Shown here one piece after another: positions 1 to 10,387 of a stretch of DNA of 64,000 nucleotides. The stretch is from Marinobacter denitrificans (GTDB lineage Bacteria > Pseudomonadota > Gammaproteobacteria > Pseudomonadales > Oleiphilaceae), in contig NZ_VMHN01000002.1 in the NCBI RefSeq assembly GCF_008795955.1, positions 854,735 through 918,734 of the forward strand, given 5' to 3'. Below the pieces are notes generated by a model. The model saw only the letters and a program-made list of their open reading frames with translations. It was not told the origin of the DNA and did no database searches. How positions within the stretch are numbered: position 1 is the stretch's first letter; each line of letters starts with the position of its first letter. The translations under genes and the position numbers were made by a program.

Positions 1-64
1 CAGCCGCCCTTTACCAGAGCGAGACTTTCGGGATTGGCTCAGAACCAACCACCGCGTCCGCTGA
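1..64 (+). CDS. possible C-terminal fragment of an upstream gene
   Basis: Reading in frame 2 from base 2, about 20 codons run to a TGA at 62-64, with many G/C third positions as in the neighbouring genes, and end in residues DFRDWLRTNHRVR. This looks like the tail of a gene that starts outside the window, 27 bases before ackA. Frame 3 is also open but runs into ackA. The fragment is too short to identify. Confidence 0.3.
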   Translation, partial: SRPLPERDFRDWLRTNHRVR

Positions 65-91
65 GAAGCCACCGATTAAAACGGATTGGAA

Positions 92-1288
92 ATGGAAGGA
101 CCAATACTTGTCATCAATTGTGGCAGTTCATCACTCAAGATTGCCCTGTTTGACGAACACCTGAACAAACTGGCCAGCGGTCTGGCTGAACGGCTCGGCA
201 AAGACGATGCCTTTGCCACCGTGAAAGGCCGCAAGGAACGGATTGAACTGGCCGCCGGGGCCAACCATCGGGATGCGCTGAAAGCACTGGTAGAGACCCT
301 GCAGGACAGCGGACTGCTTGATGCCGCACCTGCGGCCGTCGGCCACCGTGTTGTCCACGGCGGCGAAACCTTTCGTGAGGCCGCCCTGATCAAGGACGAC
401 GTACTGGATGCCATAAAGGAATGCGCGGGTCTTGCGCCCCTTCACAATCCCGTTAACCTGGCCGGAATTGAAGCGACCACTTCCCTCTTCCCTGACATCC
501 CCCAGGTAGCGGTATTCGACACCGCCTTCCACCAGACCCTGCCTCAGCGAGCGTTTCTTTATGCCCTCCCCCTGCGTTTATACCGGGACTGGGGAGTCCG
601 GCGTTACGGCTTCCATGGCACCAGTCATCAGTTCATGGCCAGTGAAGCCGCGCGGAGGCTGGGTAAAACGCCTGCCACCACCTCCATTATCTCGGCGCAC
701 CTTGGCAACGGATGCAGCATTACGGCCATTCGTGACGGTAACAGCGTTGATACCAGTATGGGGCTGACTCCACTGGAAGGTCTTGTGATGGGCACCCGCA
801 GTGGTGATGTAGACCCGGGCCTGTTCGATTTCCTTGCCAACAAGGGCGTGGACTCACAGGAGGTTCACCGTTTGCTGAACAACGATAGCGGCCTGTTAGG
901 GCTGTCCGGCCAGACCAACGACATGCGGTCCCTATGCGAGCTGGCAGACCATGGCCATGAGCCCTCACAGACGGCCATTGATGTGTTCTGCTTCCGCCTG
1001 GCCCGCTATATAGGCGCCATGATGGCCTCCCTGGATCACCTGGACGCACTGGTATTTACGGGTGGGATCGGCGAAAACAGCAGCCTGGTGCGAAAGAAAA
1101 CACTGGGGCACCTGGGCTTGTTCGGCTTCACAATCGACAACGAACTGAACAACCACCACGGCAACATCAGCGATGGCCAGATCGAGGGGGCCGACAGCCG
1201 GTTCCGTGTCATGGTCATACCCACCAATGAAGAACTGGTGATTGCCCGCGAAGCCCTGGCTTCAGTCCGGCCCGGAATGGTCGGCTAA
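92..1288 (+). CDS. ackA: acetate kinase AckA
   Basis: Cytoplasmic acetate kinase, which interconverts acetyl phosphate plus ADP with acetate plus ATP. The 398-residue product has the family's usual length. It shows the N-terminal phosphate-binding NCGSSS (residues 9-14), then GHRVVHGGE, the GFHGTSH catalytic-histidine motif and the C-terminal FTGGIGENS adenosine-binding motif. The ATG at 92 is preferred over an in-frame TTG at 86 because the family normally starts a few residues before the NCGSSS motif. pta follows after 26 bases, giving the standard acetate overflow/assimilation pair and acetyl-phosphate node. Function is clear from sequence; regulation is not visible. Confidence 0.97.
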   Translation: MEGPILVINCGSSSLKIALFDEHLNKLASGLAERLGKDDAFATVKGRKERIELAAGANHRDALKALVETLQDSGLLDAAPAAVGHRVVHGGETFREAALIKDDVLDAIKECAGLAPLHNPVNLAGIEATTSLFPDIPQVAVFDTAFHQTLPQRAFLYALPLRLYRDWGVRRYGFHGTSHQFMASEAARRLGKTPATTSIISAHLGNGCSITAIRDGNSVDTSMGLTPLEGLVMGTRSGDVDPGLFDFLANKGVDSQEVHRLLNNDSGLLGLSGQTNDMRSLCELADHGHEPSQTAIDVFCFRLARYIGAMMASLDHLDALVFTGGIGENSSLVRKKTLGHLGLFGFTIDNELNNHHGNISDGQIEGADSRFRVMVIPTNEELVIAREALASVRPGMVG

Positions 1289-1314
1289 TCACGAATCAAC
1301 GCAGGGAGCCTGTC

Positions 1315-3468
1315 ATGGCAAAGAACCTTTATATTGCCCCAACTTCCATGAATTCCGGGCTGACGTCTGTATGCCTGGGGTTGCTCCGCGCCCTCGAACG
1401 GGTGGGTGTCAGCGTGGGGTTCTACAAGCCGTTTCGTCAGTCAGTGCATGAGGGCGAAGCTCATCATAATCGTGGTGAAGATACGTCTGTAGCCTTTGTT
1501 CGCGCCCGCAGCCACCTTGAGCCTCCCGAGCCCATGAGCCTCAAGGAGGCGCAGAAGCTTCTCAACACCGGCAAGGCCGACCAACTGCTCGAAACCATTG
1601 TTGGCGAATATCAGAAGGTCGCCAAAACCGTTGATGTGGTCATCATCGAAGGCCTGGTTCCGGATCGCAGCGAAGCCTATATCGCAAGACTGAACGTGGA
1701 AGTTGCCCGTAACCTGGGTTCTGAAGTTGTTCTGGTAAGCACGCCCGGCAATACCGACCCGAAAACCCTGGACGAAGAGCTGGATTTCTACGCCCGCCTG
1801 TTCTCAAGCCCGGGCGACCCGGAAGTCATTGGGGTGGTTCTCAATAAAGTGGGTGAGCCGGAAAAGTCCGAATTCACACCCCGGGTTAATTCCCGGGCCA
1901 CAGAAGAAACCGTTGACTACGGCCAGGCCTGCAAGGTTTTCAGCCAGGGCCGCTACCGGCTGCTTGCTGTCATCCCCTGGCAACCGGAACTTCTGGCGCC
2001 GCGGGTATCAGACCTTGTCCGTGAAATGAATTCGGAAGTGCTCCACGAAGGCGAAATGCACACACGGCGGGTCCAGAAGGTAACGGTCAGTGCGCGTACC
2101 ATCCGCAACATGGTGGACACACTCAAACCCGGAACACTTATGGTCACCCCTGGAGACCGTGAAGACATTATCGTGACCACCGCGGTTGCCGCCCTCAATG
2201 GCGTCCCCCTGGCGGGCATGATGCTTACCGGCGGGCTGATGCCCGACGACAGAGTGGTCGATCTTTGCCGCCGTGCTCTGGAAACCGGCCTTCCGGTGAT
2301 GCGGGCTGAAACCAACACCTATGAAACCGCTCACCGGCTGGCCAACCTTTCGCCAGCTATCCCCGTGGACGATCCGGACCGGATCGAAAAGGCCATGGAG
2401 GCCGTCGCCACCCGCATCGACGCCGAATGGCTCAGAGAGCACCTGAAAGTGGACCGTCAAAGCAGGCTATCACCACCGGCTTTCCGTTACCTGCTGTCGG
2501 AGCGCGCCAGGGCTGCTGCCAAACGCATCGTGTTGCCTGAGGGCAATGAACCCCGCACGGTTCAGGCTGCGATTATCTGCCACCAACGAGGATTGGCCCA
2601 CTGCATCATGCTGGGGGACCGTAACGATATCGCCAATGTCGCCCAGTCCCAGGGCCTTGAACTGCCCGAAGACATGGAAGTCATCGATCCGGCCGAGGTT
2701 CGCAAAGACTACATCGAGCCCATGGTGAAGCTCCGAAAGCACAAAGGGCTTGCTCCTGACATGGCCGAGGCGATGCTGGAAGACAATGTGGTTCTGGGCA
2801 CCATGATGGTTGCCGAAGACAAGGCGGATGGTCTGGTCTCCGGTGCCGTCCATACCACCGCCAACACCGTGCGCCCGGCAATGCAGCTTATCAAGACCCA
2901 CGACCATGCCAAGGTTGTGTCGTCGGTTTTCTTCATGCTGCTGCCACAGCAGGTTGTGGTTTATGGGGACTGTGCCATCAATCCGGACCCGAACGCCGAA
3001 GAACTGGCGGATATAGCGATCCAGAGTGCCGGGTCAGCGGAAGCTTTCGGGATTGAGCCGGTGGTGGCAATGATCAGCTACAGCACCGGGGAGTCCGGCA
3101 GTGGCAAGGATGTGGATAAGGTGCGCGAAGCCACCAGAATTGCCAGGGAGAGGCGCCCTGACCTGCTGATTGACGGCCCCCTGCAGTACGACGCTGCCGC
3201 GATAGAGAGCGTTGCCAAAAGCAAGGCGCCGAACAGCAAGGTTGCCGGCAAGGCCACGGTGTTTATCTTTCCGGATCTGAACACTGGTAATACAACCTAC
3301 AAGGCCGTCCAGCGTAGTGCCAACGTGGTGAGTATCGGCCCGATGCTTCAGGGCCTGAGAAAACCGGTAAATGACCTTTCGCGGGGAGCGCTGGTGGAAG
3401 ATATTGTCTTTACCATCGCCCTCACCGCAGTACAGGCCAAGCAGGTGGAGGACGCAGGGCTGATCTGA
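1315..3468 (+). CDS. pta: phosphate acetyltransferase Pta (long form)
   Basis: Transfers acetyl between CoA and phosphate, making the acetyl phosphate used by AckA. At 717 residues it is the long, three-part form like E. coli Pta (about 714). An N-terminal P-loop-like domain starts IAPTSMNSGLTSV, where a standard P-loop Lys-Thr pair is replaced, as in many Pta proteins. A DRTGG-type middle domain follows, and the catalytic PTA_PTB domain covers about residues 390-710, with VLPEGNEPR and a long SGAVHTTANTVRPAMQ stretch. A GGGAG ribosome site lies about 8 bases before the ATG. It is likely co-transcribed with ackA. Its end faces der, 23 bases away. Confidence 0.96.
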   Translation: MAKNLYIAPTSMNSGLTSVCLGLLRALERVGVSVGFYKPFRQSVHEGEAHHNRGEDTSVAFVRARSHLEPPEPMSLKEAQKLLNTGKADQLLETIVGEYQKVAKTVDVVIIEGLVPDRSEAYIARLNVEVARNLGSEVVLVSTPGNTDPKTLDEELDFYARLFSSPGDPEVIGVVLNKVGEPEKSEFTPRVNSRATEETVDYGQACKVFSQGRYRLLAVIPWQPELLAPRVSDLVREMNSEVLHEGEMHTRRVQKVTVSARTIRNMVDTLKPGTLMVTPGDREDIIVTTAVAALNGVPLAGMMLTGGLMPDDRVVDLCRRALETGLPVMRAETNTYETAHRLANLSPAIPVDDPDRIEKAMEAVATRIDAEWLREHLKVDRQSRLSPPAFRYLLSERARAAAKRIVLPEGNEPRTVQAAIICHQRGLAHCIMLGDRNDIANVAQSQGLELPEDMEVIDPAEVRKDYIEPMVKLRKHKGLAPDMAEAMLEDNVVLGTMMVAEDKADGLVSGAVHTTANTVRPAMQLIKTHDHAKVVSSVFFMLLPQQVVVYGDCAINPDPNAEELADIAIQSAGSAEAFGIEPVVAMISYSTGESGSGKDVDKVREATRIARERRPDLLIDGPLQYDAAAIESVAKSKAPNSKVAGKATVFIFPDLNTGNTTYKAVQRSANVVSIGPMLQGLRKPVNDLSRGALVEDIVFTIALTAVQAKQVEDAGLI

Positions 3469-3476
3469 CGGTTAGC

Positions 3477-3490
3477 CCTGCCCTGGCAGG
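3477..3490. terminator. weak hairpin between convergent pta and der
   Basis: A perfect 6-base inverted repeat CCTGCC-CT-GGCAGG sits in the 23-base gap between the convergent stops of pta and der. There is no T-run on either strand, so it is only a possible bidirectional terminator. Confidence 0.25.
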
Positions 3491-3491
3491 T

Positions 3492-4916
3492 TCAGCGTTT
3501 CTTGCTCTTCATTCTCGCTTTTTTCTTGACCGGCCGCCCTTTCTTGATGTCATTATCCTGCTTGACCTTCTGGCGGGGCGTCAGCCGACTCACCTTGTTG
3601 GCAAACGGGTTCTCGCTGGAACGGAACTCAAAGCGAATGGGTGAGCCAACTACCTTCAGCACCTTGCGAAAGGTGTTCTCCAGATAGCGCTTGTAGGCAC
3701 CCGGTAACGCATCTGTCTGGTTGCCGTGCACAACGATAACCGGAGGGTTGGAGCCACCCTGGTGAGCATAACGGAGCTTGATGCGGCGTCCCTGCACCAA
3801 TGGCGGCTGATGCTGTGCGGTCGCATCCTGAAGAATTGCAGTGAGGCGGTTCGTTGGCCACTTGGCCATCGCGGATTCATAACAGGCGTGTACCGAGTCG
3901 TACATCACGCCCACGCCAGAACCGTGAAGTGCGGAAATATAATGCTTGTCGGCGTAATCGAGAAAGTCCAGGCGACGCTGAACCTGTTCCTTCACCTTCG
4001 CCTTGTCCTCCGGGTCCATGCCATCCCACTTATTGACCGCAATGACCAGCGAACGGCCCGCATCCAGCACAAAGCCGATCAGGTGCAAGTCCTGGTCCAC
4101 CAGCCCTTCCCGGGCATCGATCACCAGAATAACCACGTGGGCATCGTCGATTGCCTGCAGCGTCTTGATGATGGAAAACTTTTCCACCGTTTCACTGACG
4201 TTCTTGCGACGGCGCACGCCGGCGGTATCGATGAGCGTGTATTGGTGGTCCATCCGCTCATAGGGAATGTACACACTGTCCCGGGTGGTGCCGGGCATAT
4301 CGAACACCACCACGCGGTCTTCACCCAGCATACGATTGACCAGCGTGGATTTGCCCACATTCGGACGACCGACAATCCCGATACGGATCCCGGGGTACTT
4401 ATCTGCCCTGTCCTGGGCTTCCCGCTCCTCTTCCGAGGGCAGCAACTCCTCAAGCATCGAACGGATACCCCGGTTGTGGGAGGCCGCTATGAGGAAGGTC
4501 GACTGGAAGCCAAGGCCGTGGAAATCAGAGGCAGCAATGTCAGGGTCCTGGCCGTCTGTCTTGTTGACGACGAGGTGCGCCTTCTTGCCGGTTTTTCGCA
4601 GGTGGTCAGCAATCAGCTCGTCACCACCATTGAGGCCGGACTTCCCATCCACCAGGAACAACACAATATCCGCCTCTTCAACGGCCTGCATGGACTGCCT
4701 GGCCATTTCCGCGTCGAGACCTTCCTCGCCGCCGGTCAGTCCTCCGGTATCAATGACAATAAACCGTTGCCCCTCGTAATTGCCCTCGCCGTATTTACGG
4801 TCACGGGTCAGGCCGGGAAAATCCGCTACAAGCGCATCCCGGGATCGCGTCATCTGGTTAAACAGTGTCGACTTGCCTACGTTGGGACGCCCGACAAGTG
4901 CAATTACAGGGGTCAT
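3492..4916 (-). CDS. der: ribosome biogenesis GTPase Der (EngA)
   Basis: Double-domain GTPase needed for 50S subunit assembly. In its 474 residues two P-loops GRPNVGKS are seen at about 9-16 and 183-190. Each G domain has its DxxG (DTGG, DTAG) and NKxD (NKTD, NKWD) motifs. A KH-like domain follows and a very basic tail ([17 protein letters not shown]) is suited to rRNA contact. It is the last gene of the minus-strand block that begins at trmJ, 62 bases after bamB, as in Pseudomonas. A long open frame on the opposite strand across this gene is a coding shadow. Confidence 0.97.
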   Translation of the reverse strand: MTPVIALVGRPNVGKSTLFNQMTRSRDALVADFPGLTRDRKYGEGNYEGQRFIVIDTGGLTGGEEGLDAEMARQSMQAVEEADIVLFLVDGKSGLNGGDELIADHLRKTGKKAHLVVNKTDGQDPDIAASDFHGLGFQSTFLIAASHNRGIRSMLEELLPSEEEREAQDRADKYPGIRIGIVGRPNVGKSTLVNRMLGEDRVVVFDMPGTTRDSVYIPYERMDHQYTLIDTAGVRRRKNVSETVEKFSIIKTLQAIDDAHVVILVIDAREGLVDQDLHLIGFVLDAGRSLVIAVNKWDGMDPEDKAKVKEQVQRRLDFLDYADKHYISALHGSGVGVMYDSVHACYESAMAKWPTNRLTAILQDATAQHQPPLVQGRRIKLRYAHQGGSNPPVIVVHGNQTDALPGAYKRYLENTFRKVLKVVGSPIRFEFRSSENPFANKVSRLTPRQKVKQDNDIKKGRPVKKKARMKSKKR

Positions 4917-4978
4917 AATCTTTCGCTACACAGTAAACAGGGCCAGCGCTTCACAGCGATATGGCCGGAAAGGAGCGC

Positions 4979-6151
4979 TCAGTCGCGCTCCCGGATTTTA
5001 AGAACAGACATTTTACCGCTATTGCCGTAAACCAGAAGGTTTCCGTCTTGCAAGCGCTGAAAAGGCACTCGCAATCCTTCATCGTCAAACTCAAGCTGCC
5101 CCTGAAGGCTACCGTCTTCCAGTGACAGCATGTGGATATAACCTTCGTAGTCGCCAACCAGCAGATAATCGCCAAACACGATTGGCTGGGTGGGCTGACG
5201 CCAGGACAATCTGTCCTGCACCCACAATTCGCGGCGATCAGAGCCGCGGTAGGCTGTGATATCACCATTAGCCCCGGCTACAAAAATATTGCCATCGCCA
5301 ATCATGGGAGACTGCAGGCTCGATTCCTTCCGGCTCCAGATTTCCTGGCCGCTCTGCAGGTCAACCAGCGCCAGTTTACCCTGATAGCCAACCACCATGG
5401 CGGCGCTTTCCAGAATCAGTGGCTCACCAGCAACATCGACCAGCCTTTCCAGCTCTGTCCGGCCCTGAGGCTGACCCACTTCGTATTGCCAGACCGGTTG
5501 CCCGGACTCGGTCGAAATCGCCATCAGCTTGCCGTTGGCCAGCGACGCCAGAACCAGGTCTGCACCCACCAGTGGTGATGCCGCTGCCCGCATGGACAGT
5601 ACTGGTACATCGCTGTCATATTGCCAGGCCTTGTCGCCACCGTTGGTATTGAAAGCAAGTACTTTCCCGTCGATGGTCTGAACCACGACAAGACGCCCGT
5701 TCGACTGGGGAGAAGCCAGCGCCTCGTTTGGCAGAGACTGCTCCCAAAGCTCGGTGCCGTCCTGCCGCGAAAGTACCTTCAGCTGGGCGTCTCTGGTAAC
5801 CAGATAGAGGTTACCCTGATCACCGCCAACTCCTGCATTGATATCCTCGTCAAGATCCTGGTACCAGACGACGGCACCGTTCTCCGGGTCAACCGCCCAG
5901 ATTTCCCCTTCGGCTGACGCCGCGTAGAGAGTATCGCCGGCATTCAAAGGTGCCAGATAAAGGAAGTTTTCGTCGTGGCCCTCTCCTACACCCATGGTCC
6001 AAACGCTTTCGAGTTCGACAGTGGCAGAGATCTCAGGCAGCGGTTTGGGCTGTTCAAAGGTATCCGTGCTGCTGCAACCGGCCAGCAGTGCCGTCACCAA
6101 CAGACCAATCAGTGGAACGGAACGCTTTTGCCCTGGGAACATCAGGGGCAT
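4979..6151 (-). CDS. bamB: outer membrane assembly lipoprotein BamB
   Basis: Beta-propeller lipoprotein of the BAM complex that inserts beta-barrel proteins into the outer membrane. The 390-residue product begins with a hydrophobic signal and lipobox LLAGC (Cys about 26). It then shows repeated PQQ-like blades such as GAVVWYQD, GTELWEQS, GDKAWQYD, GQPVWQYE and GQEIWSRK, spaced about 40-50 residues apart, the family hallmark. Its ATG overlaps the stop of yfgM by one base (TGATG), indicating translational coupling. Location: periplasmic face of the outer membrane (family knowledge). Confidence 0.95.
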   Translation of the reverse strand: MPLMFPGQKRSVPLIGLLVTALLAGCSSTDTFEQPKPLPEISATVELESVWTMGVGEGHDENFLYLAPLNAGDTLYAASAEGEIWAVDPENGAVVWYQDLDEDINAGVGGDQGNLYLVTRDAQLKVLSRQDGTELWEQSLPNEALASPQSNGRLVVVQTIDGKVLAFNTNGGDKAWQYDSDVPVLSMRAAASPLVGADLVLASLANGKLMAISTESGQPVWQYEVGQPQGRTELERLVDVAGEPLILESAAMVVGYQGKLALVDLQSGQEIWSRKESSLQSPMIGDGNIFVAGANGDITAYRGSDRRELWVQDRLSWRQPTQPIVFGDYLLVGDYEGYIHMLSLEDGSLQGQLEFDDEGLRVPFQRLQDGNLLVYGNSGKMSVLKIRERD

Positions 6152-6807
6152 CAGGCTCCCTCCCCTACGCCAAGATCCGACAGCTTGAGTTCCAGAATAC
6201 CGCTACGTCCCTGCTGGTTCTGGTCTCGGGCAGCCAGATAGGCTTCACGGGCACCATCACGGTCCCCCTGTGCCAGCAGGATGTCGCCTCTCAGCTCTGT
6301 AAAAATGGCATTGAAGCTGCCGGCTTCGCCCACGCTCTCAATGATGGAAAGGGCCTGGTCATACTGTTCGGCCGCAAAATGGGCGCGGGCGAGCCGGTTA
6401 CGGATTACCAGTGCCAGCGGGCCTGAGTCACCTGCCTTTTCCTGAGCCCAGGAGAGGGACTCAATGGCAGCCTCCGCATCGTTCTGCTCCATCATCTGTT
6501 GCCGCGCCAGCATCAACATACCGTAGATGGCGAACGCACTGTCGGTGTATTCATCGCGCAGCCTCTCAGCCACATAGGCCACGGTCTCGGCGCGGTTTTC
6601 ATCACTCTCATCGCTGTAGGCGTTGATCAGGTCAGCAAACTGGGAGGCCGCTTCAGTACGCTGCTGCATCTGATGGTTCTGCCAGGCCTGCCAGCCAAAA
6701 ACGATGGCCAGTGCCACAGCAATGCCGATCAGGAGCGAAGTGCCATTATTCTTCCACCAGTCCTTTATTGCCTGGACCTGTTCTTCCTCAGTGCGCATTT
6801 CAGCCAT
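6151..6807 (-). CDS. yfgM: YfgM-like tetratricopeptide membrane protein
   Basis: Ancillary SecYEG/periplasmic chaperone-network protein of the YfgM family, 218 residues. A short acidic cytoplasmic N-terminus is followed by one membrane span (about residues 23-40, LLIGIAVALAIVFGW) and a periplasmic TPR_21 region (YVAERLRDEY, QMMEQNDAEAAIESLSWAQ). It sits between hisS and bamB exactly as in Pseudomonas and E. coli and overlaps bamB by one base. The family role is known for E. coli only; here it is inferred from family and order. Confidence 0.9.
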   Translation of the reverse strand: MAEMRTEEEQVQAIKDWWKNNGTSLLIGIAVALAIVFGWQAWQNHQMQQRTEAASQFADLINAYSDESDENRAETVAYVAERLRDEYTDSAFAIYGMLMLARQQMMEQNDAEAAIESLSWAQEKAGDSGPLALVIRNRLARAHFAAEQYDQALSIIESVGEAGSFNAIFTELRGDILLAQGDRDGAREAYLAARDQNQQGRSGILELKLSDLGVGEGA

Positions 6808-6858
6808 GATGACTCCTGTAATAAATGGTTATTGTGCCTGTAGCCTTTCGGCCCGCCA

Positions 6859-8139
6859 TCAGCGGCCCAGCAATTCTTCCAGTACGCCCGCAAGGTCAGC
6901 CTGACCAACATCCTGCTGCGGCTCATCCGAACGCAGAGGCTTTAGCCCTACCGTGCCTGTGGCCAGCTCGTTCTCTCCAAGGATAACGGCATAGCGGGCG
7001 CCGCTGCGATCTGCCTTTTTCATCTGGCTCTTGAAGCTGCCGCCGCCACAATGGCTCATTACTCGCGTTCCCGGCAAGGCCGAACGCAGCGATTCTGCAA
7101 GGGACAGCGCTGGTGCTACCGTGGCGTCGCCCATGGCCGTCACGTACACATCCACATTGCCGTTGACACTGGCCGGCACGAGGCTGAGCGTTTCCAGCAG
7201 CAGGATCAGCCGTTCAAGCCCCATGGCGAACCCTACGGCGTAAGTGGGTTTGCCACCCAGCTGCTCAACCAGTCCGTCATAACGGCCACCGGCGCACACA
7301 GTGCCCTGTGCCCCAAGGCTGTCGGTAATCCACTCGAAAACCGTTTTGCCATAATAATCCAGCCCGCGTACCAGACGCGGGTTAACGGTGTAACGGATAC
7401 CGGCAGTATCCAGCAGGCTACAAAGCTCCCGGAAGTGCTCTACGGATTCCTGGTCCAGGTACTCATCCAGCTTGGGGGCATCCGCAAGAAGCTGCTGGGT
7501 CCCCGGGTGTTTGCTGTCCAGAATGCGCAGGGGATTGGACTCCAGACGGCGCAGGCTATCCTCATCCAGCTGATCCCGATACCCCGAAAGGTAGGCCACC
7601 AGAGCTTCACGGTATTCACGACGGGCTGCAGAAGTGCCAATGGAATTGATTTCCAGGCGGGTGTGCTCACTCAACCCGAGTTCGCGCCAGAGGCGCGCAG
7701 TCAAGACCAACAATTCTGCGTCGATATCCGGGCCAGTCATGCCAAAACATTCCACACCTATCTGGTGGAATTGGCGATATCGTCCCTTCTGCGGGCGCTC
7801 GTGCCTGAACATCGGCCCGGTATACCACAGCCGCCGGGTCTGATTGAAAAGCAGGCCGTGCTCTTCCGCAGCGCGAACACAACCCGCAGTGCCTTCCGGG
7901 CGCAGGGTCAGGCTGTCGCCATTGCGGTCTTCGAAGGTGTACATCTCCTTCTCGACAATATCCGTGACTTCGCCGATGGAACGCTTGAACAGGTCAGTCT
8001 GTTCCACCACGGGCATACGGATTTCCTGGTAACCGTACTGCGAAAGTACCCGCCTCACCGCGTTTTCCACAAACTGCCACACCGGCGTCTGTTCTGGCAG
8101 GATATCGTTCATCCCGCGAATTGCCTGGATCTTAGCCAA
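6859..8139 (-). CDS. hisS: histidine--tRNA ligase HisS
   Basis: Class II aminoacyl-tRNA synthetase charging tRNA-His. It is 426 residues, the normal bacterial length. Features seen: N-terminal [12 protein letters not shown], class II motif 2 ([16 protein letters not shown]), the histidine-A motif [12 protein letters not shown] and motif 3 with GFAMGLERL, followed by an anticodon-binding domain (about residues 330-426). It lies 40 bases after ispG in the same transcript direction. Confidence 0.97.
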   Translation of the reverse strand: MAKIQAIRGMNDILPEQTPVWQFVENAVRRVLSQYGYQEIRMPVVEQTDLFKRSIGEVTDIVEKEMYTFEDRNGDSLTLRPEGTAGCVRAAEEHGLLFNQTRRLWYTGPMFRHERPQKGRYRQFHQIGVECFGMTGPDIDAELLVLTARLWRELGLSEHTRLEINSIGTSAARREYREALVAYLSGYRDQLDEDSLRRLESNPLRILDSKHPGTQQLLADAPKLDEYLDQESVEHFRELCSLLDTAGIRYTVNPRLVRGLDYYGKTVFEWITDSLGAQGTVCAGGRYDGLVEQLGGKPTYAVGFAMGLERLILLLETLSLVPASVNGNVDVYVTAMGDATVAPALSLAESLRSALPGTRVMSHCGGGSFKSQMKKADRSGARYAVILGENELATGTVGLKPLRSDEPQQDVGQADLAGVLEELLGR

Positions 8140-8179
8140 GTTACTACCTTATCTGTTTCAGTGATTTGGCGATCTGCAC

Positions 8180-9298
8180 TCAATCAGTCGAGCGGGTAAT
8201 GATCGCGTCTTCCTTTTCCTTGCGACGGGCTACTTCCTCACGGATCAGCCGCTCCAGATCGTCGGTCAGGTTGGCATTATCCAGCTTCTGGTTCGGCTTG
8301 CCCGACATGTAGAACAGATTCTTGGGGCTACCGCCGGTAAGACCAAGATCTGCCACTTTAGCCTCACCCGGACCGTTGACGATGCAACCGATAATGGCCA
8401 CGTCCAGTGACTCGTTGACGTCTTCAAGCCGCGCTTCGAGATCATTCATGGTCTGGATAACATCGAAGTTCTGCCGCGAACAGCTCGGGCAGGCAACAAA
8501 GTTGATACCACGACTACGCAGACGAAGACTCTTGAGAATATCGAAGCCAACCTTGATTTCCTGCACCGGATCCGCCGCCAGGGAGACCCTGATGGTGTCG
8601 CCGATACCGTCCATCAACAGCATGCCCAGACCAATCGACGATTTCACCGTGCCGGAGCGGAAGCCACCGGCCTCAGTGATGCCCAGGTGCAGGGGCTGAT
8701 CAATCTGCGCCGCGATCTGGCGGTACGCCGCCACGGTCATGAACACTTCCGAAGCCTTGAGGCTGACCTTGAAATCCTGGAAATCGTGTTTGTCCAGAAT
8801 ATCGATATGGCGCATCGCCGATTCCACCAGGGCTTCCGGTGTCGGTTCGCCATATTTGCGCTGCAGAGCCTTCTCCAGTGAACCGGCGTTCACCCCGATA
8901 CGGATCGGAATATTGCGGTCACGGGCTGCGCTGATCACCGCACTCACGCGATCATCCCGACCAATATTGCCGGGGTTGATCCGCAGGCAGTCAACACCCA
9001 GTTCAGCTACCCGCAGCGCAATCTTGTGGTCAAAATGGATATCGGCCACCAACGGCACAGAGACCATGGAGCGGATCTTGCCGAAGGCCTCGGCCGCATC
9101 CATGGAGGGAACAGATACCCGCACGATGTCAGCGCCAGCCTCCTGCAGTGCGCGGATCTGGCCAACCGTTGCATCCACGTCGCAGGTATTGGTGTTGGTC
9201 ATGCTCTGAACAGCGATCGGAGCGTCCCCACCTACAGGAACATCACCCACCATGATCTGGCGGGATTTACGTCTTTTGATCGGAGATTCGTGATTCAT
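8180..9298 (-). CDS. ispG: 4-hydroxy-3-methylbut-2-enyl diphosphate synthase IspG
   Basis: Iron-sulfur enzyme of the MEP isoprenoid pathway that reductively converts MEcPP to HMBPP. The 372-residue product has a TIM-barrel N-terminal half ([23 protein letters not shown]) and the C-terminal [4Fe-4S] domain. The cluster ligands are visible: two cysteines in CPSC, then GCIVNGPGE with the third cysteine and the glutamate. It is a client of the Fe-S assembly machinery and sits near the reduced isc locus of this window. Confidence 0.97.
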   Translation of the reverse strand: MNHESPIKRRKSRQIMVGDVPVGGDAPIAVQSMTNTNTCDVDATVGQIRALQEAGADIVRVSVPSMDAAEAFGKIRSMVSVPLVADIHFDHKIALRVAELGVDCLRINPGNIGRDDRVSAVISAARDRNIPIRIGVNAGSLEKALQRKYGEPTPEALVESAMRHIDILDKHDFQDFKVSLKASEVFMTVAAYRQIAAQIDQPLHLGITEAGGFRSGTVKSSIGLGMLLMDGIGDTIRVSLAADPVQEIKVGFDILKSLRLRSRGINFVACPSCSRQNFDVIQTMNDLEARLEDVNESLDVAIIGCIVNGPGEAKVADLGLTGGSPKNLFYMSGKPNQKLDNANLTDDLERLIREEVARRKEKEDAIITRSTD

Positions 9299-9331
9299 AG
9301 CCTGCTAACCGGAAAAGTGTGTACGTAACTA

Positions 9332-10387
9332 TCAGATATCCAACGTGAATTCTGCACGGTTATTGACGACGCGGAAACCGGACATATTTACCGGCTCCCC
9401 ATCGAAACGAATGGACTCGATGGCATCAACAGCACCAACAATCACCTCAATCGGTGCCCTTCCGGATACCTCGATCCGGTCGCCATCCCGCTGCAGGGCA
9501 CCCACCAGACGATTGCCTGCGGAGTCGGTTACCTGAACCCAGCACTCATCACTGAACGTCATTTCCAACCGCGCGCTTCCAATTGCGGTGGCCGGCTGGG
9601 CGCTCTCCTCGAAGGCGGGCTCCGGAGAACTTGTAACAACCGGTACGCTGGTCTCATCAAGGTCACGAGATCGGGCCGGCACCACAGGCTCCTGAGCAGC
9701 CCCGCCGGCCGCCTCAGTGGATTCACTGTTGTTAACCAGGGAAACCTCTCGCTCCTCATCAGTTACTGATGCGTCCTCGCCCAAAGTGGCTGGCCCGTCA
9801 GTGCCCGGCTCATCGTCCATCGGTGCCGTCTCTGTCACGCCGGGGTCTTCCTCAATACTCGTGCCAAAGTCTGACGCGTCTGTGCTTTCAGGTACCGCTT
9901 CCACCGGGTCGGCCACCTCTGATGCGGGCTCGGGGCTATCGGGCTCTTCAGACGACTGAGTCAGAGCCGTATTGTCCAGAAAACGAAGTCCAATGAAGAC
10001 GGCAATGGCGATAACCAGTAGAAAAAAGAGAAGCTTTGCCATTCTTCGTTTCTGGCGTCTTCGACGTTCAATATCAACCAGAGGATTCAGCTCTTCCGCC
10101 TGGGCTTTCTCCTGCCGTAACGGTTCCAGTTCCTTGTCGAGGGAGGCGATCACCGTATCAGGGTTCAGATCAACCTGGCGTGCATAGGTTCTGACATACC
10201 CTTTCAGGAACAGTTCGCTGTCGATCTGTCGGTAATTCCCATCCTCAATGGCATGGATTACCGCGGGGCGCAGGTGTTGCGCATCCGCTACAGCCGAGAC
10301 ACTCAGCCCCTTCTGCTCCCGTGCGTGCCGGAGTTGCTGTCCTACGGAGTCACTCACCGCTGGCTGTTGTGTATCATCACTGTCCAT
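9332..10387 (-). CDS. rodZ: RodZ-like cytoskeletal helix-turn-helix membrane protein
   Basis: Bitopic cell-shape protein that links MreB to the wall machinery (family knowledge). Its 351 residues show a cytoplasmic HTH_25 domain (about 12-85, GQQLRHAREQKGLSVSAVAD), a basic juxtamembrane segment ERRRRQKRRMAK, one membrane span (about 119-137, LLFFLLVIAIAVFIGLRF), a long Pro/Glu/Ser/Thr-rich acidic linker and a C-terminal DUF4115 domain. The start overlaps the end of pilW by 11 bases. The linker is low complexity and probably poorly conserved. Confidence 0.9.
   Translation of the reverse strand: MDSDDTQQPAVSDSVGQQLRHAREQKGLSVSAVADAQHLRPAVIHAIEDGNYRQIDSELFLKGYVRTYARQVDLNPDTVIASLDKELEPLRQEKAQAEELNPLVDIERRRRQKRRMAKLLFFLLVIAIAVFIGLRFLDNTALTQSSEEPDSPEPASEVADPVEAVPESTDASDFGTSIEEDPGVTETAPMDDEPGTDGPATLGEDASVTDEEREVSLVNNSESTEAAGGAAQEPVVPARSRDLDETSVPVVTSSPEPAFEESAQPATAIGSARLEMTFSDECWVQVTDSAGNRLVGALQRDGDRIEVSGRAPIEVIVGAVDAIESIRFDGEPVNMSGFRVVNNRAEFTLDI

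Noticed and set aside
3726..5030. 434-residue open frame on + strand across der
   Set aside because: Lies opposite a well-conserved GTPase; the translation is low in family-like motifs and rich in His/Gln, typical of an antisense shadow.
7051..8199. 382-residue open frame on + strand across hisS
   Set aside because: Antisense of a complete HisS; no motifs.
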